Shown piece after piece: positions 60,558 through 64,000 of a stretch of DNA of 64,000 nucleotides (its first letter is position 1; each line of letters opens with the position of its first letter). The position numbers were made by a program, and so were the translations under genes. The DNA comes from Thalassospira alkalitolerans. GTDB lineage: Bacteria > Pseudomonadota > Alphaproteobacteria > Rhodospirillales > Thalassospiraceae. Under the pieces are notes generated by a model. It worked only from the letters and a program-made list of their open reading frames with translations. It had not been told where the DNA came from and did not search any database. Where the stretch lies: the NCBI RefSeq assembly GCF_002115745.1, contig NZ_JFKB01000001.1, forward strand, positions 558,001 to 622,000, read 5' to 3'.

Positions 60558-61546
60558 GGCTTTTGATTAGATGGTTCTTCGTGGGGTTCGGAAAGTTCAA
60601 GATGCAGGGGTTTGTGACAATGCGGACAAATCAGAAGTTCATCTTCGTGGTCGTGATGGACATCGTGGATATCGGCGATGATTGATTGTGCCTGTTCATC
60701 GCTGATACCAAGTTCTTCCTGATGGGAACGCAGTTTGCGGCGCATCGCCTCGGTCAGGCGTTTGCCCGAAAGATGGTGGGCGGCCTGTTGGCGATAAATA
60801 TCTTCGCGGCGGCGCAGTTCGCTGGAAAAGGCCGATGCCAGAATACCGGCCGGAACGGCAACAATCCCGATTCCGGTCAGGGAAATGATGCTGGCCAGGA
60901 ATTTTCCAACGGCTGTGATTGGCACGACATCGCCATAACCAACAGTGGTAAGGGTGATGATGCTCCAATACAGGGTACTGGGAAGATCACCAAAGGCATC
61001 GGGTTGTACTTGGTGTTCGGCCAGATAAATAGCACCGGCGCTGAAGACCAGCATACAGGCCAATGCGGCACTGGCGGCACCGAAAATACCCAACTGTTGA
61101 CGGAAGACCATCAACATCAAGTCCAGCCCGGTAGAGTATCGGGTGAATTTCAGCAACCGCAACAACCGCACGATTCGGATAAAGCGCAGATCGACAGAGG
61201 TAAACAAGAACAGGAAGGCCGGAAGAATGGCAATCAGATCAACGATCGCCATCGGACGTAGCATATAGCGCAATCGTCCGCCGCGACCGGTAAATTCCGG
61301 GTCATCGGGAGCGGACCAGATCCGCAATATGTATTCGATGGTGAAAACGGCCGTACAGATCAATTCGATGATCAGAAACAGCGTGAAATATCGGTCGGCA
61401 AGGTCCTGAACCGTGTCGAGGATGACGCAGATGACATTTATAATAATCAGGGATGCCAAAAGCAGATGCACAGACCGCGACAGCCGCGATTGATGGTCGA
61501 CGCCATGCAACAGTTTTTGGGTCTGTGATCGAAGCGTCTGCGCCAT
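60554..61546 (-). CDS. Voltage-gated-type potassium channel with metal-ligand-rich tail
   Basis: 330 aa. Six-helix Kv-like topology: S1 VHLLLASLIIINVICVILD, S2 LIIELICTAVFTIEYILRIW, S3 MAIVDLIAILPAFLFLF, S4 with spaced arginines DLRFIRIVRLLRLLKF, S5, and the pore TLYWSIITLTTVGYGDVVPI with the K+ filter TVGYG. The cytoplasmic tail is helical and ends with VHHDHEDELLICPHCHKPLH, a His-rich stretch followed by CxxC, a possible metal or redox site. The trpL promoter overlaps its 3' end. Confidence 0.92.
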   Translation of the reverse strand: MAQTLRSQTQKLLHGVDHQSRLSRSVHLLLASLIIINVICVILDTVQDLADRYFTLFLIIELICTAVFTIEYILRIWSAPDDPEFTGRGGRLRYMLRPMAIVDLIAILPAFLFLFTSVDLRFIRIVRLLRLLKFTRYSTGLDLMLMVFRQQLGIFGAASAALACMLVFSAGAIYLAEHQVQPDAFGDLPSTLYWSIITLTTVGYGDVVPITAVGKFLASIISLTGIGIVAVPAGILASAFSSELRRREDIYRQQAAHHLSGKRLTEAMRRKLRSHQEELGISDEQAQSIIADIHDVHHDHEDELLICPHCHKPLHLELSEPHEEPSNQKP

Positions 61547-61654
61547 TTTTTACCCTAGCTGGAAAAGGGCGGCAATGACCGTCCTCGACTGATTGATGGT
61601 CGCTGCAATCGCTTCAGAAATCGTTAAAGCAGTCGGTTGTGGGGCCGGTTAGGG

Positions 61655-62299
61655 TCAGTAACCCTTTGCCGCGTGGATGAAGTCGGCAATTTTGCGCGCG
61701 TCTTTGACGCCTTTGGTTTTTTCAACACCTGACGATACATCGACCCAAGGGGCACCGGAAATGCGGACCGCATCGGCGACATTGTCCGGATCAAGGCCAC
61801 CGGCCAGCATCCAGTTGCTTGTGAAACTGCGCCCAGTTAGAAGCGTCCAGTCGAAACTGACGGCATTGCCACCGGGCAGGTTGCTGTTTTTTGGCGGTTT
61901 GGCATCGAATAGCAGGAAGTCGGCAACACCGTCATATTTCGACGCCGCAGAATCGATATCGGCAGCGGTACTGATGGAAATCGCCTTCATGACGCGCAGA
62001 CCAAACTTTTCCTTTACCTCGGCAACACGTTCCGGGCTTTCCTTGCCATGAAGTTGCAGGACGTCCAGATGCCCGGCTCGGATTGCATTTTCAAGTGCGG
62101 CGTCACCAGCTTCAACAAACAAGCCGACCTTAAGGATACTGTCAGGGACACGTTCGGTCAGGGTGGCGGCACCGTTAAGCGATATGTGACGCGGGCTTGG
62201 CGGGAAAAAGACATAACCCAGCGCGTCAGCTCCGGCACTCATGGCGGCGATGGCGGCGTCTTCGCTATTGATTCCACAGATTTTGACCAAGCAGCTCAT
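61655..62299 (-). CDS. trpF: Phosphoribosylanthranilate isomerase
   Basis: 214 aa TIM barrel. [20 protein letters not shown] with catalytic Cys, [45 protein letters not shown] with catalytic Asp and [16 protein letters not shown], then [20 protein letters not shown] are all standard TrpF motifs. It performs the Amadori step of Trp synthesis. It is separated from trpE(G) by the channel gene, and trpBA are not in the window. Confidence 0.97.
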   Translation of the reverse strand: MSCLVKICGINSEDAAIAAMSAGADALGYVFFPPSPRHISLNGAATLTERVPDSILKVGLFVEAGDAALENAIRAGHLDVLQLHGKESPERVAEVKEKFGLRVMKAISISTAADIDSAASKYDGVADFLLFDAKPPKNSNLPGGNAVSFDWTLLTGRSFTSNWMLAGGLDPDNVADAVRISGAPWVDVSSGVEKTKGVKDARKIADFIHAAKGY

Positions 62300-62445
62300 C
62301 GGGGTGTCCTGTCTTTAAGAGTCAATTTAATGTTCCGTCCAAGTCATTTGGTCCTAGCAGAAAGTTATACGGACCAACAGGGTATTTGCGAATTTACGTG
62401 GCTTTCCACTGGCGAGATGGCGGTTGCTGCGCTATTTTCCCGACC

Positions 62446-63219
62446 ATGAGCAAGCACACAGGCCCAGCCGGGGGCGAAAACGGCGAACAGACAACCCATT
62501 TTGGTTTTCGGGACGTGCCCGAAAGCCAGAAGGCATCGATGGTGCGCGAGGTTTTCGATACTGTCGCGTCCAAATACGATTTGATGAACGATCTGATGAG
62601 CGGTGGCGTCCACCGTTTGTGGAAAGATACGTTTATCAACGAGCTGAAGCCACGCCCAGGCATGAAGTTGCTTGATGTTGCCGGTGGGACCGGGGACATC
62701 GCATTTCGCTTTTTGAAAAAGGGTGGCGGGTCGGTTACGGTTTGCGACATCAATTATGAAATGTTGCATGTCGGTCGGGATCGTGCGGCGGATCACGGGT
62801 TGCTTAAAAACATCAACTGGACGGTTGGCGATGCGCAAAAACTGCCACTGCCGGATCATTCGGTTGATGCCTATACCATTGCTTTTGGTATTCGCAATGT
62901 GACCCGCATAACCGAAGCCCTTTCCGAAGCTTATCGTGTGCTGCGTCCGGGCGGAAAGTTTCAGTGTCTTGAGTTTTCCAAGGTCGTGTTGCCGGGCTTT
63001 GACAAGCTTTACGATGCCTATTCGTTCAAGTTGTTGCCGGAAATCGGGCGGCTTATTGCCGGAAACCGCGAAGCTTATCAATATCTGGCGGAAAGCATTC
63101 GTCAGTTCCCCGATCAGGAAACATTTGCATCGATGATCCGTGACGCCGGGTTCGAACGGGTGAAATACCGTAATTTATCGGGCGGTATTGCCGCCATCCA
63201 TTCCGGTTGGCGGATTTGA
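62446..63219 (+). CDS. ubiE: Ubiquinone/menaquinone C-methyltransferase UbiE
   Basis: 257 aa. [40 protein letters not shown] and RLWKD are the UbiE N-terminus; [16 protein letters not shown] is the SAM-binding glycine loop, and [33 protein letters not shown] and [20 protein letters not shown] finish the family pattern. It methylates the benzoquinol ring in ubiquinone synthesis. ATG 62446 gives [10 protein letters not shown]; the frame from 62386 overlaps the intergenic promoter space. Followed by ubiB after 13 bases, as usual. Confidence 0.97.
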   Translation: MSKHTGPAGGENGEQTTHFGFRDVPESQKASMVREVFDTVASKYDLMNDLMSGGVHRLWKDTFINELKPRPGMKLLDVAGGTGDIAFRFLKKGGGSVTVCDINYEMLHVGRDRAADHGLLKNINWTVGDAQKLPLPDHSVDAYTIAFGIRNVTRITEALSEAYRVLRPGGKFQCLEFSKVVLPGFDKLYDAYSFKLLPEIGRLIAGNREAYQYLAESIRQFPDQETFASMIRDAGFERVKYRNLSGGIAAIHSGWRI

Positions 63220-63232
63220 GGGCGTTGGGCGA

Positions 63233-64000
63233 ATGATCCGTTTTATTCGTAACAGCTTCCGTCTGCTGGGCATGGCGCGGATTTTGGCGCGACATGATGC
63301 GCTGTTTCCGTTGGCGCTTGTCCCGGGTGGCAATGTGCTGGCATTTTTTGCCCGCCTGACGGCACCGTTTTCACGGCGTTCCGATTTACCACCGGGGCGC
63401 CGTTTGGCGCGTGCGCTTGAGGAATTGGGGCCAGCGTTTATCAAACTGGGCCAGACATTGGCAACACGTGCCGATCTGATTGGCGACGATGTTGCGGCGG
63501 ATCTTTCAAGTTTGCAGGATCGCCTACCACCATTTCCGGCCAAAGTTGCCAAGCGCATTATCACCGAACAGCTTGGCGGGCCGTTCGAAACCCTGTTTGT
63601 CGAATTTGATGACACGCCCGTTGCGGCCGCATCCATCGCACAGGTGCATTTCGCCACAACACCGGATGGCCGTGAAGTTGCGGTCAAGGTTTTGCGCCCT
63701 GATATCGGGGTGCGCTTTGCCCGTGATCTTGATCTGTTTTACTGGGTGTCGGAACTTGTTGAACTGACGCAGCCGCGTTTGCGCCGGTTGAAACCGGTGG
63801 AAACCATCAAGACGCTTGAAGACAGCGTGCATCTTGAAATGGATTTGCGGTTTGAAGCATCGGCGGCATCCGAATTTCGCGACAATTTCGCAAGCGACCC
63901 CACCTATTATATCCCGCAGATTGACTGGGAACGCACCGCCGAACACGTTCTGACCATGGAACGGGTTAAAGGTGTGCGTATCGATAATGTCGAGGCGCTT
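63233..64000 (+). CDS. ubiB: UbiB-family atypical protein kinase-like protein, 3'-truncated
   Basis: The frame starts at ATG 63233 and runs open to the window end (256 codons). It shows the ABC1/ADCK/UbiB hallmarks: the N-terminal KxGQ motif in PAFIKLGQTLATRADL, the Ala-rich nucleotide loop AAASIAQVHFA, VAVKVLRPDIG with the Lys of the kinase-like fold, and LEMDLRFEASAASEF. UbiB ATPases support ubiquinone biosynthesis at the inner membrane. It is downstream of ubiE; the C-terminal membrane helices lie outside the window. Confidence 0.95.
   Translation, partial: MIRFIRNSFRLLGMARILARHDALFPLALVPGGNVLAFFARLTAPFSRRSDLPPGRRLARALEELGPAFIKLGQTLATRADLIGDDVAADLSSLQDRLPPFPAKVAKRIITEQLGGPFETLFVEFDDTPVAAASIAQVHFATTPDGREVAVKVLRPDIGVRFARDLDLFYWVSELVELTQPRLRRLKPVETIKTLEDSVHLEMDLRFEASAASEFRDNFASDPTYYIPQIDWERTAEHVLTMERVKGVRIDNVEAL

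Noticed and set aside
1-64000. CRISPR arrays, tRNA/rRNA genes, insertion sequences, prophage
   Set aside because: No regularly spaced repeats, no tRNA-like cloverleaf I could follow, and no transposase, integrase or phage structural frame seen.

Overview
The window looks like an ordinary chromosomal stretch of a free-living, motile, probably marine alphaproteobacterium. A Rhodospirillales member such as Thalassospira would fit, but the genus is recalled, not tested. Reasons: a fused trpE(G) behind a WWW leader peptide, an EI (PTS) gene next to ahcY, a dnaX-ybaB-recR block with the small SRP RNA, dapD-dapE, ubiE-ubiB, an ATP-type pckA and a DivL-like PAS protein. I see no insertion sequence, prophage, tRNA, rRNA operon or CRISPR array.

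Layout. 1-16.7 kb: the 3' part of a PTS enzyme I gene, ahcY behind a perfect palindrome, small enzymes, a divergent MFS/TetR pair with two operator-like repeats, a KtrAB-type K+ uptake pair, an HD phosphohydrolase, a large DivL-like pseudokinase and a 2-hydroxyacid dehydrogenase. 16.7-21.1 kb: a DUF4139 protein, fliW, and an overlapping CRP-family regulator/adenylate cyclase pair. 21.4-28.3 kb: one co-directional operon that reads as quinate/shikimate uptake and degradation: TRAP transporter (P, Q, M), quinate/shikimate dehydrogenase, GntR regulator, 3-dehydroshikimate dehydratase fused to an HPPD-like domain, and type II dehydroquinase. Its expected end product is protocatechuate. 28.4-40 kb: recR-ybaB-dnaX, ffs, nudC, an orphan binding protein, DUF1636, LysR/GST, a thioredoxin-fold/2OG-dioxygenase fusion, dapE, dapD and a HAD phosphatase.

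40.4-52.6 kb: a c-di-GMP EAL protein followed by a compact flagellar filament and hook locus (flagellin, fliD, fliS, flgD, flgE, an flgN-like gene, flgK, flgL). A three-gene ECF sigma / single-TM anti-sigma-like / CnrX-like periplasmic sensor cassette sits inside it. Flagellin and flgD share a promoter-like bipartite motif. No basal-body, export or motor genes are present, so this is the distal part of a flagellum, possibly a second (lateral) one.

52.6-64 kb: an orphan binding protein, pckA, a HugZ-like haem protein with a DUF1289 partner, CsbD, an RNA methyltransferase, trpE(G) with a complete leaderless-type trpL attenuator, a voltage-gated-type K+ channel with a C-terminal CxxC/His-rich tail, trpF, and ubiE followed by a truncated ubiB.

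The most interesting points are the trpL attenuator, the ECF cassette embedded in the flagellar locus with a shared promoter motif, the DivL-like protein with Arg where the phospho-acceptor His belongs, the complete TRAP-linked quinate/shikimate operon, and a secreted protein gene that seems to start at ATC.
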